NCBI RefSeq assembly: GCF_000344785.1
Contig: NC_020506.1
Span: forward strand, 806,001 to 870,000
Source: Corynebacterium callunae DSM 20147
Lineage (GTDB): Bacteria > Actinomycetota > Actinomycetes > Mycobacteriales > Mycobacteriaceae
Length of the DNA: 64,000 nucleotides
Direction: 5' to 3'
Part shown: piece after piece, positions 40,472 to 51,873 of the stretch
How the letters are laid out: each line of letters opens with the position of its first letter
Numbering within the stretch: position 1 is the first letter of the stretch
Translations under genes and position numbers: made by a program
Notes under the pieces: generated by a model
The model's database searches: none
What the model saw: the letters and a program-made list of their open reading frames with translations, nothing else
Told to the model about the DNA's origin: nothing

Positions 40472-41313
40472 TGGAAAGAATCCTCATCTCTGGCCCCGCA
40501 GATCCACGCCTGGATGATTTCCGTGATCTTAACCATTCGGATTCTCGTCCAGACTTGCCCGGTGGCAAGGGCCTGGTAGTTGCTGAAGGACCACTCGTGG
40601 TGGGACGTCTGCTGGAATCTCGTTTTCCAGTTCGTGCCATCGTGGGATTCAAAAATAAGCTGGATTCCTTTTTTGCTTCTTTTCAGGCTGAAAACTCAGG
40701 TGTTGATCTTTCGGGGATCCCGATTTATGAAGTTACCCGCGAAACTCTGGCAACTGTTGCCGGCTTTGATATGCACCGTGGTTTGTTGGCAACTGCGGAC
40801 AGAGTGGTGGAGGATTCTGTAGCTTCCGTTTTGGAGGGCGCCCGCACAGTGGTGGTTCTCGAAGGCGTTGGCGATCATGAAAACATTGGTTCCATGTTCC
40901 GTAACGCTGCGGGCATGGGAGTAGACGCCATTCTCTTTGGCAATGGTTGTGCAGATCCGCTCTACCGCCGTGTGGTTCGCGTCTCCATGGGCCATGTGCT
41001 GCGTCTGCCATTTGCGCATTTAGAGGGCAGTTACACCACCTGGCAACGGAGCTTGGAAGAGCTTTCCCAAGCCGGTTTCCACTTGGTTTCGCTTACCCCG
41101 GATCCCGCAGCGGTTCACCTTGAAGATGCTCTTAAAGGGCGCGATAAGGTGGCCTTGCTGGTGGGAGCTGAAGGCCCCGGTCTAACCGAACACGCTATGC
41201 GGGCAACCGATGTACGCGCTCGTATTCCAATGGCGCCGGGTACAGATAGCCTTAACCTGGCTACTTCGGCAGCGATTGCGTTTTATGAACGCGACCGCTC
41301 CCAAAGAACTTAA
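40471..41313 (+). CDS. TrmH/SpoU-family RNA 2'-O-methyltransferase
   Basis: The 280-residue protein has an N-terminal substrate-binding domain and the knotted SPOUT core (VLEGVGDHENIGSMFRNAAGMG, LLVGAEGPGL, RIPMAPGTDSLNLATSAAIA). It methylates ribose in tRNA or rRNA; the target is unknown. Start and upstream stop overlap by one base. It converges with the next gene, overlapping by 4 bases. Confidence 0.9.
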   Translation: MERILISGPADPRLDDFRDLNHSDSRPDLPGGKGLVVAEGPLVVGRLLESRFPVRAIVGFKNKLDSFFASFQAENSGVDLSGIPIYEVTRETLATVAGFDMHRGLLATADRVVEDSVASVLEGARTVVVLEGVGDHENIGSMFRNAAGMGVDAILFGNGCADPLYRRVVRVSMGHVLRLPFAHLEGSYTTWQRSLEELSQAGFHLVSLTPDPAAVHLEDALKGRDKVALLVGAEGPGLTEHAMRATDVRARIPMAPGTDSLNLATSAAIAFYERDRSQRT

Positions 41314-42179
41314 CGGTCAGTATGGCGGAGTTTCTCCGCCATCGTAGCGCCCCATTCGCGGCCCGCTCTGAGCATAGATTTAGCCATCTTCTGCGCAGAG
41401 TGAGCCGCTTTTTGCGCATTTGCCGTCACGCGCCGGGGGACAATGCGATCGGGGCTGTCATGCTGCTCATAATCGTCATAATCACTAAAACCAAGCTTGT
41501 CGACGGCGGCTTGGGTGACAGCGGCTGAGCTGATCTGCCGGGGGCGAGGAATACGGGGCTCGGGGCGCCCATCAACGGCATACGCCACCACATTGATATC
41601 AGGGGAGGTGGTGGCATCAAAACCCAACCAGGCGCGTTGCGCCTCATGAACTAACTCAATGGGATTGAAGGGCAGGGCTAGGGGAGTCTTGCGGGTCCCT
41701 TTTTTGCCTGCCCAATAGGGAGTTTCAAAACCGCCAGGCATGCCTTCATCTTCAAAGACACGTTCTTCAAGGGCGATAAAAGAACGTTTCACCGAATTTT
41801 CATGAATATGTGCGAAGCCACCGAGGGTGGTTTCTTCATTGACCGCAAAGACATAAATATCGGTGGAGGGTACAGATTTCAGTAGACGGGGGCTCAACTT
41901 AGAAAGCGCAGATACATCTTCCAGCACCGTCTGAATGATGGTGACACCGGGAAAACCTGCTATATAAAACTCATTGGCGCTGGCTGGTACCGAGCGGTTA
42001 AGAGAAAACTGGCCAATGGGGGTAATTGGCCAGGTGGGATTTAGTTGGGCTAAAAGCTTGCGCCCAAAACCACGATCCGCCCGCGGTTCCGAACGGATAA
42101 TGGTTTGTGGATCAGAGGCCGTGACAAACCAGATGGTCACGATTGCGGCATTAGCTCCCAGTTGACTCGGCATCAGCAC
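41310..42179 (-). CDS. DUF6928-like conserved protein
   Basis: A 289-residue soluble protein (GANAAIVTIWFVTASDPQTI, YIAGFPGVTIIQTV) conserved in Corynebacteriales; I assign DUF6928 from memory with moderate confidence. The function is unknown. It starts 3 bases after the sepH stop, so the two are co-transcribed. ATG 42173 is an alternative start. Confidence 0.6.
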   Translation of the reverse strand: MLMPSQLGANAAIVTIWFVTASDPQTIIRSEPRADRGFGRKLLAQLNPTWPITPIGQFSLNRSVPASANEFYIAGFPGVTIIQTVLEDVSALSKLSPRLLKSVPSTDIYVFAVNEETTLGGFAHIHENSVKRSFIALEERVFEDEGMPGGFETPYWAGKKGTRKTPLALPFNPIELVHEAQRAWLGFDATTSPDINVVAYAVDGRPEPRIPRPRQISSAAVTQAAVDKLGFSDYDDYEQHDSPDRIVPRRVTANAQKAAHSAQKMAKSMLRAGREWGATMAEKLRHTDR

Positions 42180-42182
42180 ACC

Positions 42183-43076
42183 CTATTTCTTTGGACGCTT
42201 GGTGTTAGCGCGAACTCCAAGAAGTACATCTTCCCAATGCGGGGTTACTGCCTTACGGCGACGATTGCGAGGTGCTTCCACATCGCGGTCTTCATCGTGC
42301 TCGGTGGATTCCAAATGCTCTTCGGAGTCATTAAAATCGATGTCCTCGTCATCAAAAGAACTGTCTTCGACATCGTCATTGTGACTAATAGAGGTCAAGG
42401 TACGAACTGGCTGAATAAACTCCGGATCAATAAGATCCGCAGCCACTGGGGTGCGTGGATCTGCCGTGGGATTGCTGGTGTTATGCAGATTGAGGGTCCA
42501 TTCTGCATGGTTATCACTCAGGCCAGCTTTCCAATCAACTCGCACAATCCACTGGTTGGTGGCGTCCTTATAGGAATCCCACACTGCAGAGGTGAGATCA
42601 TGGCCACGAGTAGCAAAGGCCGTTGCCAAAATTTCCCATAGCGTGAGTTTGGCCGGGCCATTTTCGCGGATGGGGTGTGATTGTTTAGCGAGTTCCGCAA
42701 TGCGGGCGCGCTCTAACAACACGGGGTGGGCATAAGGTTCGATACGAGCCTCAGTTACTCCATTTTCCTCTGCCAACTCGGCAATGGAGGCGCCAGCACG
42801 CACTCGAATCTGAATTTCACGAGGAGACATGGTTAAAGGCGCGCTGATACGCGGATCAAGTTCTTTTTCCTCACGAGGAGCTGGCTTTGGAGAAACTGCT
42901 TCCAAAACTACTGGGACTTCTGGTTCCGGTGCAGGAATTTCCTTATGACCTGCAAGAACCTGGCGTAGATCCTCAGTTACAGCAATGAAGAATTCCTCAG
43001 CGCCATCCTCATCGGAGGACCTGAACACCAGGGATGATTCGGTAGAATCTTCCCTGACCAGGAATATTTCACGCAT
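42183..43076 (-). CDS. sepH: Septation protein SepH
   Basis: The 297-residue protein has the DUF3071 N-terminal domain (PLTMSPREIQIRVRAGASIA, helix-turn-helix EENGVTEARIEPYAHPVLL), then an acidic tail ending with a basic segment (RRRKAVTPHWEDVLLGV). SepH stimulates FtsZ assembly in actinobacteria (Rv0883c/Streptomyces SepH). The neighbourhood with serC and gltA is typical. Confidence 0.88.
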   Translation of the reverse strand: MREIFLVREDSTESSLVFRSSDEDGAEEFFIAVTEDLRQVLAGHKEIPAPEPEVPVVLEAVSPKPAPREEKELDPRISAPLTMSPREIQIRVRAGASIAELAEENGVTEARIEPYAHPVLLERARIAELAKQSHPIRENGPAKLTLWEILATAFATRGHDLTSAVWDSYKDATNQWIVRVDWKAGLSDNHAEWTLNLHNTSNPTADPRTPVAADLIDPEFIQPVRTLTSISHNDDVEDSSFDDEDIDFNDSEEHLESTEHDEDRDVEAPRNRRRKAVTPHWEDVLLGVRANTKRPKK

Positions 43077-43120
43077 GTTGACTCCTTATGGCTGGGTAAG
43101 TTATTAAACAAGCTTAACGA

Positions 43121-43158
43121 AAAACACCCTGTACTGGTGTATCAGTACAGGGCGTTTT
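43121..43158. terminator. Terminator between serC and sepH
   Basis: Arms AAAACACCCTGTACT/AGTACAGGGCGTTTT with one mismatch and T-runs on both sides. It mainly ends the minus-strand serC transcript. Confidence 0.8.
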
Positions 43159-43182
43159 TAGAACTTGTTTAGTTTGGGGGTA

Positions 43183-44999
<1,817 letters not shown>

Positions 45000-46316
45000 A
45001 TGAAGTTTGAAAGGGAAATCGTGGCTACTGATAACAACAAGGCTGTACTTCACTACCCCGGTGGCGAGTTTGAGATGGACATCATCGAGGCTACCGAGGG
45101 CAACAATGGTGTTGTCTTGGGCAAGATGCTGTCTGAGACCGGACTAGTTACCTTCGACCCAGGCTATGTCAGCACCGGCTCTACCGAGTCTAAGATCACC
45201 TACATCGATGGTGACCAGGGCATCCTGCGCTACCGCGGCTACGACATTGCTGATCTAGCTGAGAACGCAACCTTCAACGAGGTTTCCTACCTTCTCATCA
45301 ACGGTGAGCTACCAACCGTCGAAGAGCTTCATAAGTTTAACGATGAAATCCGCCACCACACCCTCTTGGATGAGGACTTTAAGTCCCAGTTCAACGTGTT
45401 CCCACGCGATGCACACCCAATGGCTACCTTGGCTTCCTCGGTTAACATTCTCTCCACCTACTACCAGGATCAGCTGAACCCACTTGATGAGGCTCAGCTG
45501 GACAAGGCTACCGTTCGCTTGATGGCAAAGGTGCCAATGCTGGCAGCTTATGCACACCGCGCACGCAAGGGTGCACCATACATGTACCCAGATAACTCCC
45601 TTAACGCACGCGAGAACTTCCTGCGCATGATGTTCGGTTACCCAACCGAGCCTTATGAGATTGACCCAATCATGGTTAAGGCTCTGGATAAGCTGCTTAT
45701 CCTGCACGCTGACCACGAGCAGAACTGCTCCACCTCTACCGTTCGTATGATCGGTTCCGCACAGGCCAACATGTTTGTTTCCATCGCTGGTGGCATCAAC
45801 GCACTTTCTGGTCCTTTGCACGGTGGCGCAAACCAGGCTGTTCTGGAGATGTTGGAAGACATCAAGAACAACCACGGTGGCGACGCAACCGAGTTCATGA
45901 ACAAGGTTAAGAACAAGGAAGACGGCGTCCGCCTCATGGGCTTCGGACACCGCGTCTACAAGAACTACGATCCACGTGCAGCTATCGTTAAGGAGCTTGC
46001 ACACGAAGTTCTTGAGCACCTCGGTGGCGATGATCTGCTGGATCTGGCTCTGAAGCTGGAAGAGATCGCATTGGCAGATGATTACTTCATCTCCCGCAAG
46101 CTCTACCCAAACGTAGACTTCTACACCGGCCTGATCTACCGCGCAATGGGCTTCCCAACCGATTTCTTCACCGTGCTCTTTGCTATCGGTCGTCTCCCAG
46201 GCTGGATCGCTCACTACCGCGAGCAGCTCGGCGCACCAGGTGCAAAGATCAACCGCCCACGCCAGATTTACACCGGAAACACCCCACGCAAGGTTGTTCC
46301 TCGCGAGGAGCGCTAA
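45000..46316 (+). CDS. gltA: Citrate synthase
   Basis: The 438-residue enzyme is nearly identical to remembered C. glutamicum GltA (GDQGILRYRGYDIADLA, LHADHEQNCSTSTVR, GFGHRVYKNYDPRA). It condenses acetyl-CoA and oxaloacetate at the entry of the TCA cycle. ATG 45000 was preferred over GTG 44988 because GGAG (44985-44988) precedes it and it matches the known N-terminus. It is followed by fkpA as in C. glutamicum. Confidence 0.97.
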   Translation: MKFEREIVATDNNKAVLHYPGGEFEMDIIEATEGNNGVVLGKMLSETGLVTFDPGYVSTGSTESKITYIDGDQGILRYRGYDIADLAENATFNEVSYLLINGELPTVEELHKFNDEIRHHTLLDEDFKSQFNVFPRDAHPMATLASSVNILSTYYQDQLNPLDEAQLDKATVRLMAKVPMLAAYAHRARKGAPYMYPDNSLNARENFLRMMFGYPTEPYEIDPIMVKALDKLLILHADHEQNCSTSTVRMIGSAQANMFVSIAGGINALSGPLHGGANQAVLEMLEDIKNNHGGDATEFMNKVKNKEDGVRLMGFGHRVYKNYDPRAAIVKELAHEVLEHLGGDDLLDLALKLEEIALADDYFISRKLYPNVDFYTGLIYRAMGFPTDFFTVLFAIGRLPGWIAHYREQLGAPGAKINRPRQIYTGNTPRKVVPREER

Positions 46317-46450
46317 GCAAATAGATGAGCCTTCGTGCCCATCTCGACTTCGGCCGGAGCCTATAAATCTGCCATAATGGCAGAGAATGGTTCCGGCCAT
46401 CGTCATGTCCGGACCTAAACTTAAAGATTTTCAAGGAGCATGTAATTCAC

Positions 46451-46807
46451 ATGGAAAAGCCACAGATTGAGCCACAGGTTGGTCCTGCACCAGAGGACCT
46501 CGTCATCAAGGACATCATCGTCGGTGAAGGCGCAGACGCACAGCCAGGCGGTGTTGTAGAGGTTCACTACGTCGGCGTTGACTTCGAGACCGGTGAAGAG
46601 TTCGATTCATCTTGGGATCGTGGACAAACCGCACAGTTCCCCCTCAACGGCCTCATTGCTGGTTGGCAAGAGGGAATCCCAGGTATGAAGGTTGGCGGTC
46701 GCCGTCAGCTGACCATCCCACCAGAGGCTGCATATGGCCCTGAGGGATCCGGCCACCCACTTTCTGGCCGCACCTTGGTCTTTATCATTGACCTCATCAG
46801 CGCCTAG
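46451..46807 (+). CDS. fkpA: FKBP-type peptidyl-prolyl isomerase
   Basis: The 118-residue single-domain FKBP (VEVHYVGVDFETGEEFDSSW, GLIAGWQEGIPGMKVGGRRQ, PPEAAYG) has no signal peptide and is presumably cytosolic. It catalyses proline isomerisation. AAGGAG lies before the ATG, and a terminator follows. Confidence 0.93.
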   Translation: MEKPQIEPQVGPAPEDLVIKDIIVGEGADAQPGGVVEVHYVGVDFETGEEFDSSWDRGQTAQFPLNGLIAGWQEGIPGMKVGGRRQLTIPPEAAYGPEGSGHPLSGRTLVFIIDLISA

Positions 46808-46821
46808 TTTTTCTTTTGTAT

Positions 46822-46863
46822 CGATGCCCTTCATGGAATTTTTCACGGAGGGCATCGTTTTTT
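46822..46863 (+). terminator. Terminator of fkpA
   Basis: CGATGCCCT/AGGGCATCG arms with an 18-base loop and TTTTTT. Confidence 0.85.
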
Positions 46864-46900
46864 AAATTTTTTCGTCGAAAAGCGCCTTAATTGGTGTTGA

Positions 46901-47770
46901 ATGGGCGCTATGAGCACATATGAACACAGCACCCCGGCCCGCAAACTAATAGATGGATCCGAGATTCCTCAGCTCGGGCTCGGCACCTGGAAGTTGACTG
47001 GGGATGAGGCCTATCGCGTGGTTCGTGAGGCCATTGAAATTGGGTATCGGCATATTGACACCGCGACGCTCTATGACAATGAAGAGGTTGTGGGAAAAGC
47101 TATAAACGATGCGATCAATGCCGGAGACATCAGCCGTGATGACCTCTTTGTGACTTCCAAGGTATGGAATAACGAACAGGGTAGGGAAAAGGTAAATAAG
47201 GCCTTTCAGCGCTCTTTAGAGGCACTGGGGCTGGACTATTTGGACTTGTACCTCATCCACTGGCCTTGCGCGAACCAGGGGCTATATAAAGAAACTTTTG
47301 AGGCGATGGCCAAAATTCAGGGACTTGGCCATGTGCAATCTATTGGTGTCGCCAATTTTTATCCTGAAGTTTTGCAGGATTTGGTCAGTGGCACCGGCAT
47401 TACTCCAGCAGTAAACCAGGTGGAATTGCATCCTGGTTTTAGCCAGGCATCCTTGCGTGCACTTCATGATGAAATGGGAATTATCACTGAAGCGTGGGCG
47501 CCTTTGGGGAGGGGAGAGCTGCTGAAACACCCGCAGATAGTGAGCATTGCGCAGGCGCATGAAGTGCCGGCGTCCGTAGTAATTTTGCGCTGGTTGGTAC
47601 AGCTGGGTTGTGTGGCAATTCCCAAATCTGCCAATAAAGATCGTTTGGCTATGAATCTTCATATCCAAGATTTGACGCTTTCGGCAGCGGAAGTTTCTGC
47701 TTTGGAAGCTATTGATCAGGAGCCGGGTATGGGCCGGAAATATGGCGATCCCGAGGTTTTTGGAAACTAA
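46901..47770 (+). CDS. Aldo/keto reductase
   Basis: The 289-residue protein carries the AKR tetrad (Asp in RHIDTATLYDNEE with Tyr, Lys in VTSKVWN, His in LIHWP) and the NADPH-binding tail IPKSANKDRL. It resembles the 2,5-diketogluconate reductase group (AKR5); the natural substrate is unknown. ATG 46901 or 46910 is the start; neither has a clear ribosome site, so the message may be leaderless. Confidence 0.88.
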   Translation: MGAMSTYEHSTPARKLIDGSEIPQLGLGTWKLTGDEAYRVVREAIEIGYRHIDTATLYDNEEVVGKAINDAINAGDISRDDLFVTSKVWNNEQGREKVNKAFQRSLEALGLDYLDLYLIHWPCANQGLYKETFEAMAKIQGLGHVQSIGVANFYPEVLQDLVSGTGITPAVNQVELHPGFSQASLRALHDEMGIITEAWAPLGRGELLKHPQIVSIAQAHEVPASVVILRWLVQLGCVAIPKSANKDRLAMNLHIQDLTLSAAEVSALEAIDQEPGMGRKYGDPEVFGN

Positions 47771-48157
47771 AGTGAAGCAATAGTAGCCAAAATGTGTAGA
47801 AAGTGACGGGCTGTGAAGCCCGTTAACTATTACAAGGTATCGTTAACAAAGTTTGCAAATGGCCCAGTGGGAGCCATTTAGGGGGTAGATCGGGAACTTT
47901 TATAAATGCAGGTCTTTGCATGTTTCTGGGGGATTCGGGTGTAAATGGGGGATAAGAGTTTTCTCAATCGCTATCGCATTGCAATGTGAGTTAGGTAACT
48001 TCACATTCACACGTTTAGCTGTGATCGACAACATACTTGGCGTTCGGCGGCCAGATGTGATGAAGAACTTTTTGTAGCTAGAAAAGTCACAAATATTTTT
48101 CCAGCAACAGCTCACTACATCCCCGCTCGAGGGATATGAAAGCGAGATGAAATTCCA
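47771..48157 (+). promoter_or_regulatory. mctBC control region
   Basis: No ORF. A hairpin ACGGGCT/AGCCCGT (47806-47823) may end the reductase transcript. A RamB-type site follows, then three G5-type stretches (TAGGGGGTA near 47880, CTGGGGGAT near 47927, ATGGGGGAT near 47946) of the kind bound by RamA. This suits a carboxylate transporter controlled by acetate metabolism regulators. Confidence 0.6.
47848..47859. promoter_or_regulatory. RamB-type operator
   Basis: AAAGTTTGCAAA fits the published 13-bp RamB consensus core. It lies 299 bases before mctB. Confidence 0.6.
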
Positions 48158-48499
48158 ATGAGCTCAAGTCCGACCGTTCCGGGGCGTCGCCAGCCGACTC
48201 CCCAAGAATTCCGAGAGATGCAAGATAGCGCTCAGTTTGGCGAGTTGCGTAGCAAGTTCCGCAACTTTGCATTCCCCATGAGCGTTGCCTTCTTCGTGTG
48301 GTACATCCTCTACGTCCTCTTGGCAACCTTTGCCTCTGACTGGATGGGTACCCCAGTTATTGGCTCGATCAATATCGGAGTTATCTTCGGACTCGCACAG
48401 TTTGTCACGACCTTTGCGATCACTTATATCTACATCATTTATGCCAACAAGAACCTCGAGCCGCTTCAAACTGCGATTCGTCAAAAGATGGAGGGCTAA
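48158..48499 (+). CDS. mctB: DUF485 membrane protein MctB
   Basis: The 113-residue protein has two transmembrane helices (~40-65, 75-100; FPMSVAFFVWYILYVLLATF). DUF485 proteins regularly precede acetate/monocarboxylate symporter genes, and mctB is cotranscribed with mctC in C. glutamicum. It ends 6 bases before mctC. Its exact role is unknown. Confidence 0.9.
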   Translation: MSSSPTVPGRRQPTPQEFREMQDSAQFGELRSKFRNFAFPMSVAFFVWYILYVLLATFASDWMGTPVIGSINIGVIFGLAQFVTTFAITYIYIIYANKNLEPLQTAIRQKMEG

Positions 48500-48505
48500 G
48501 CGATT

Positions 48506-50155
48506 ATGAATTCCACTATCGTTCTTGCACAAGAAGACACCGGAAACCCAATCCTCAACATTTCCGTCTTCGTTATCTTCATTGTCATCACCATGACAAT
48601 CGTTATGCGTGCCGGCAAGACCACCAAGGAAGCTTCTGACTTCTACACCGGTGGTGCATCCTTCTCCGGAACCCAAAACGGTCTGGCTATCGCAGGTGAC
48701 TACCTCTCTGCGGCATCCTTCCTCGGCATCGTCGGTGCTATTGCACTGACTGGTTATGACGGATTCCTTTACTCCATTGGCTTCTTCGTGGCTTGGCTCG
48801 TAGCGCTGCTGTTGGTGGCTGAGCCACTGCGTAACGTGGGTCGCTTCACCATGGCTGACGTTTTGTCTTTCCGCCTCAAGCAGAAGCCAGTTCGTGTGGC
48901 AGCTGCCTTTGGTACCCTCTTCGTTTCCCTCTTCTACCTCATCGCTCAGATGGCCGGCGCGGGTTCCCTGGTGTCCGTGCTTCTTAACATCCATGAATTC
49001 AAGTGGCAGGCACTGGTTGTTGGTGTCGTCGGCATCGTCATGATCGCCTACGTTCTCCTCGGCGGCATGAAGGGCACCACCTACGTGCAGATGATCAAGG
49101 CTTGTTTGTTGGTTGGTGGCGTGTTGATCATGACCGTCTGGACCTTCGTTGCTGTTAAGGGTGGCATCACCACCCTGCTTGATGCAGCAGTTGCTCGTCA
49201 CGCAGAATCTGAATACGCAGCAAAGCTGGGCTATGAAGCATCCGCTATCTTGGAGCCAGGCCTGAAGTACGGCGCTGACCTTACTCACCAGCTGGACTTC
49301 ATCTCCTTGGGTATTGCTCTGGTTCTTGGTACCGCAGGTTTGCCACACGTTTTGATGCGCTTCTACACCGTGCCAACCGCACGTGAAGCACGTAAGTCTG
49401 TTACCTGGGCCATTATCCTCATCGGTTCCTTCTACTTGATGACCTTGATCCTTGGTTATGGTGCAGCTGCACTTGTTGGGCCAGACCGTATTACTAAGGC
49501 ACCAGGTGCTGCAAACGCTGCAGCTCCATTGCTGGCACTTGAGCTCGGTGGCTCCATCTTCATGGCGCTGATTTCTGCAGTTGCTTTTGCAACAGTGCTT
49601 GCTGTGGTTGCAGGTCTTGCCATCACCGCTTCTGCGGCCGTTGGCCACGACATTTACGACGCAGTGCTTCGCGACGGAAACTCCAGTGAAGCTGAGCAGG
49701 TTCGAGTTTCTCGTATTACCATCGTGGTAATCGGTATTCTCTCAATCGTCCTCGGTATCTTGGCAATGAAGCAGAACGTTGCATTCTTGGTTGCACTTGC
49801 TTTCGCAATCGCAGCTTCTGCAAACTTGCCAACCATCCTGTACTCCCTGTACTGGAAGAAGTTCAACACCACCGGCGCAGTAGCCGCAATTTACACCGGC
49901 TTGATCACCGCACTGGTTCTGATTTTCTTCTCCCCAGCAGTTTCTGGCACCGCAACCTCCATGTTCCCTTCTGAGGGTGGCGGATGGGCATTCTTCCCAC
50001 TGACCAACCCAGGTATCATCTCCATCCCAGCTGCGTTCATCGCAGGTTGGATTGGCACCCTGGTTGGTAAGCCGGACAACATGGAAGACCTGCAGGCTGA
50101 GATGGAAGTTCGTTCCCTCACCGGCGTTGGCGTTGAAGCAGCTGTTGATCACTAA
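48506..50155 (+). CDS. mctC: Monocarboxylate:cation symporter MctC
   Basis: The 549-residue sodium:solute symporter-family protein has about 13 helices and ActP-like motifs (DFYTGGASFSGTQNGLAIAG, DYLSAASFLGI, GTAGLPHVLMRFYTVP). C. glutamicum MctC takes up acetate, propionate and pyruvate. A perfect 19-bp terminator follows. Confidence 0.95.
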   Translation: MNSTIVLAQEDTGNPILNISVFVIFIVITMTIVMRAGKTTKEASDFYTGGASFSGTQNGLAIAGDYLSAASFLGIVGAIALTGYDGFLYSIGFFVAWLVALLLVAEPLRNVGRFTMADVLSFRLKQKPVRVAAAFGTLFVSLFYLIAQMAGAGSLVSVLLNIHEFKWQALVVGVVGIVMIAYVLLGGMKGTTYVQMIKACLLVGGVLIMTVWTFVAVKGGITTLLDAAVARHAESEYAAKLGYEASAILEPGLKYGADLTHQLDFISLGIALVLGTAGLPHVLMRFYTVPTAREARKSVTWAIILIGSFYLMTLILGYGAAALVGPDRITKAPGAANAAAPLLALELGGSIFMALISAVAFATVLAVVAGLAITASAAVGHDIYDAVLRDGNSSEAEQVRVSRITIVVIGILSIVLGILAMKQNVAFLVALAFAIAASANLPTILYSLYWKKFNTTGAVAAIYTGLITALVLIFFSPAVSGTATSMFPSEGGGWAFFPLTNPGIISIPAAFIAGWIGTLVGKPDNMEDLQAEMEVRSLTGVGVEAAVDH

Positions 50156-50170
50156 TTAACACTGTTATCC

Positions 50171-50218
50171 CATAAAAGAACCGTCCCTATTCCTCGGAGT
50201 AGGGACGGTTCTTTTATG
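50171..50218 (+). terminator. Terminator of mctBC
   Basis: Perfect 19-bp arms from CATAAAAGAACCGTCCCTA to its complement, 10-base loop, TTTTATG end. Confidence 0.9.
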
Positions 50219-50235
50219 CAGTAGTATTAGCTGAC

Positions 50236-51039
50236 GTGTCAAGAACTCCCACTGTCCACCGCGGGTGGCAGATATCTACTTTGGTTCTCGCAGCGGTGGT
50301 TGTCGGAGGATCAATTGTTGCTTTTAATGGCAAAGATGCAGAAGAAGTGCCTGCTGTAGTAGCTACCTCTACTACTGCGAGTCGTACAACTTCGGCCACT
50401 GTTGCCCCTGCTGAAGATAGTGTTTATAGCAGCTTTATTGAAAACGCTACGGGCTCACAGGTGACTTATCTGAGCTTGGACGATGATTTCCATACGGGCA
50501 CTTCCACAGAGCGTTTTGCGCGCCCAGCGCTTAGTTTGAGCAAGCTTTACATTGCAGATTATGTACTTGATCATGGCTCAGCAGCCGAGCAATCACTGGC
50601 AACGGAAATGATTAGTACTTCCTCCAATGCGGCAGCGCAGCTGCTTTATGAAAAGTATCCAGAATCAATAGATGGCACCGCAGATAAATATGGGCTGTTA
50701 TCCACCAGGGGAGCAGAGCGCTGGGGTTATGCCATGACCTCTACATATGACTTGGCAAAGTTCTTGGCTGAGTTAATTAAAAAAGACAAAAACTCCAAGA
50801 TTTTGCAGGCTATGAAAAATTCTACCGACGTGGCAGCTGATGGCTATCCCCAAGACTGGGGAACTGCGGTGTTACCTGGCGTGGAAGGCTCTAAATGGGG
50901 ATGGTCTGATGATTATCAGCTGCATTCATCCATAAGTTTTGGAGAAGACTTCGTTGTTGCAGCAGCAGTGACTGGAACAAAAGATGACCTCACCGAATTG
51001 GTGCAAAATCAATTGGGCGAGGTCACCGCAAAGAAATAA
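50236..51039 (+). CDS. Secreted beta-lactamase-like serine hydrolase, degenerate
   Basis: The 267-residue protein has an N-terminal membrane anchor (residues ~12-30) and a Ser/Thr linker. The domain carries SxxK (S100-L-S-K103), an SxN-like motif (S129-S-N131) and K220-W-G222 where class A enzymes have KTG. The fold is that of penicillin-interacting serine hydrolases; the altered third motif leaves activity and beta-lactam binding open. GTG 50236 is the start. It converges end to end with the DUF1906 gene. Confidence 0.65.
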   Translation: MSRTPTVHRGWQISTLVLAAVVVGGSIVAFNGKDAEEVPAVVATSTTASRTTSATVAPAEDSVYSSFIENATGSQVTYLSLDDDFHTGTSTERFARPALSLSKLYIADYVLDHGSAAEQSLATEMISTSSNAAAQLLYEKYPESIDGTADKYGLLSTRGAERWGYAMTSTYDLAKFLAELIKKDKNSKILQAMKNSTDVAADGYPQDWGTAVLPGVEGSKWGWSDDYQLHSSISFGEDFVVAAAVTGTKDDLTELVQNQLGEVTAKK

Positions 51040-51873
51040 CTAGCTAGAAAGAGTTCCCAGAATCTTTAGCAGTTGATTAAAGGTCTCCGCGTTAGCAACC
51101 GGAGCAGTACTAGGTGTTGTGGTTGGGGCGGTCGTGACAGGTATGCCTGGAGTCCACTGTCCCCAGTCGCTGGCATAAACATTGTTCATATCAATGCCAA
51201 CACCGTCGAGCGTGTCTTTATCAATGCGGATCTGGTGGATGGTGGTGCGGGGATGGATCTGTCCATTGGAGCCCCAGTTGTGCATCCAGAAGTATTCTCC
51301 GAGGCCATCGGCAATGGCCCAGTCAATGACGTTGTAGTTGCCGTAGATACCCAGCTGGTATCCGGCAGCTGAAAGCGCAGCCTTAAATGCCTGTAGATAA
51401 GGGCGGATCAAGCTGGTGTATTGCGCATTGGTGGGGTTGTCGTCGATAGCTACATAGATTGGGCGGTTGGTGGGGCCGCCTGCTGCTGCGTGGAGTGCAA
51501 TTGCCTGTGGGGCATGGGTGACCGCGCCAGCAGCACCCTGCTTCCAGTCGGCGGTATCACCCTTGCCGAACTGATATACCGAAGCAGTCTTTAGCCCGAG
51601 GCGAGCAAATTCCTGGGTTTGGGCCAAGGTAACAGGCTTGCCGATCATCCAGGATTCGGTACCCGGGCGACGCTGCGAAACATAACGCACAGCTCCGAGG
51701 TGACCTGCATTTTTGATAGAGGTTGCGCTCGGCACACCAGCTGCGTAGTCGATGACAGTGCCCAAAATAGGGCCGAGTGCACGAGCTTGGGGAACAAAAA
51801 GTCCGGCCACGCCGATGGTTGCCACGCCCGCTGCGCCCTTAAGGAATGTTCTGCGGTTGAATTGTGCGTCCAT
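51040..51873 (-). CDS. Tat-exported DUF1906 glycoside-hydrolase-like protein
   Basis: The 277-residue protein starts with a twin-arginine signal (FNRRTFLKG) and has the DUF1906 barrel (GAVRYVSQR, PIYVAIDDNPT, GIYGNYNVIDWA, WMHNWGSNGQIHPRTTIHQI). It resembles M. tuberculosis Rv2525c, a Tat substrate of the cell wall. ATG 51873 has GGGAG upstream; the frame extends to 51936. Its role in the envelope is inferred. Confidence 0.85.
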   Translation of the reverse strand: MDAQFNRRTFLKGAAGVATIGVAGLFVPQARALGPILGTVIDYAAGVPSATSIKNAGHLGAVRYVSQRRPGTESWMIGKPVTLAQTQEFARLGLKTASVYQFGKGDTADWKQGAAGAVTHAPQAIALHAAAGGPTNRPIYVAIDDNPTNAQYTSLIRPYLQAFKAALSAAGYQLGIYGNYNVIDWAIADGLGEYFWMHNWGSNGQIHPRTTIHQIRIDKDTLDGVGIDMNNVYASDWGQWTPGIPVTTAPTTTPSTAPVANAETFNQLLKILGTLSS

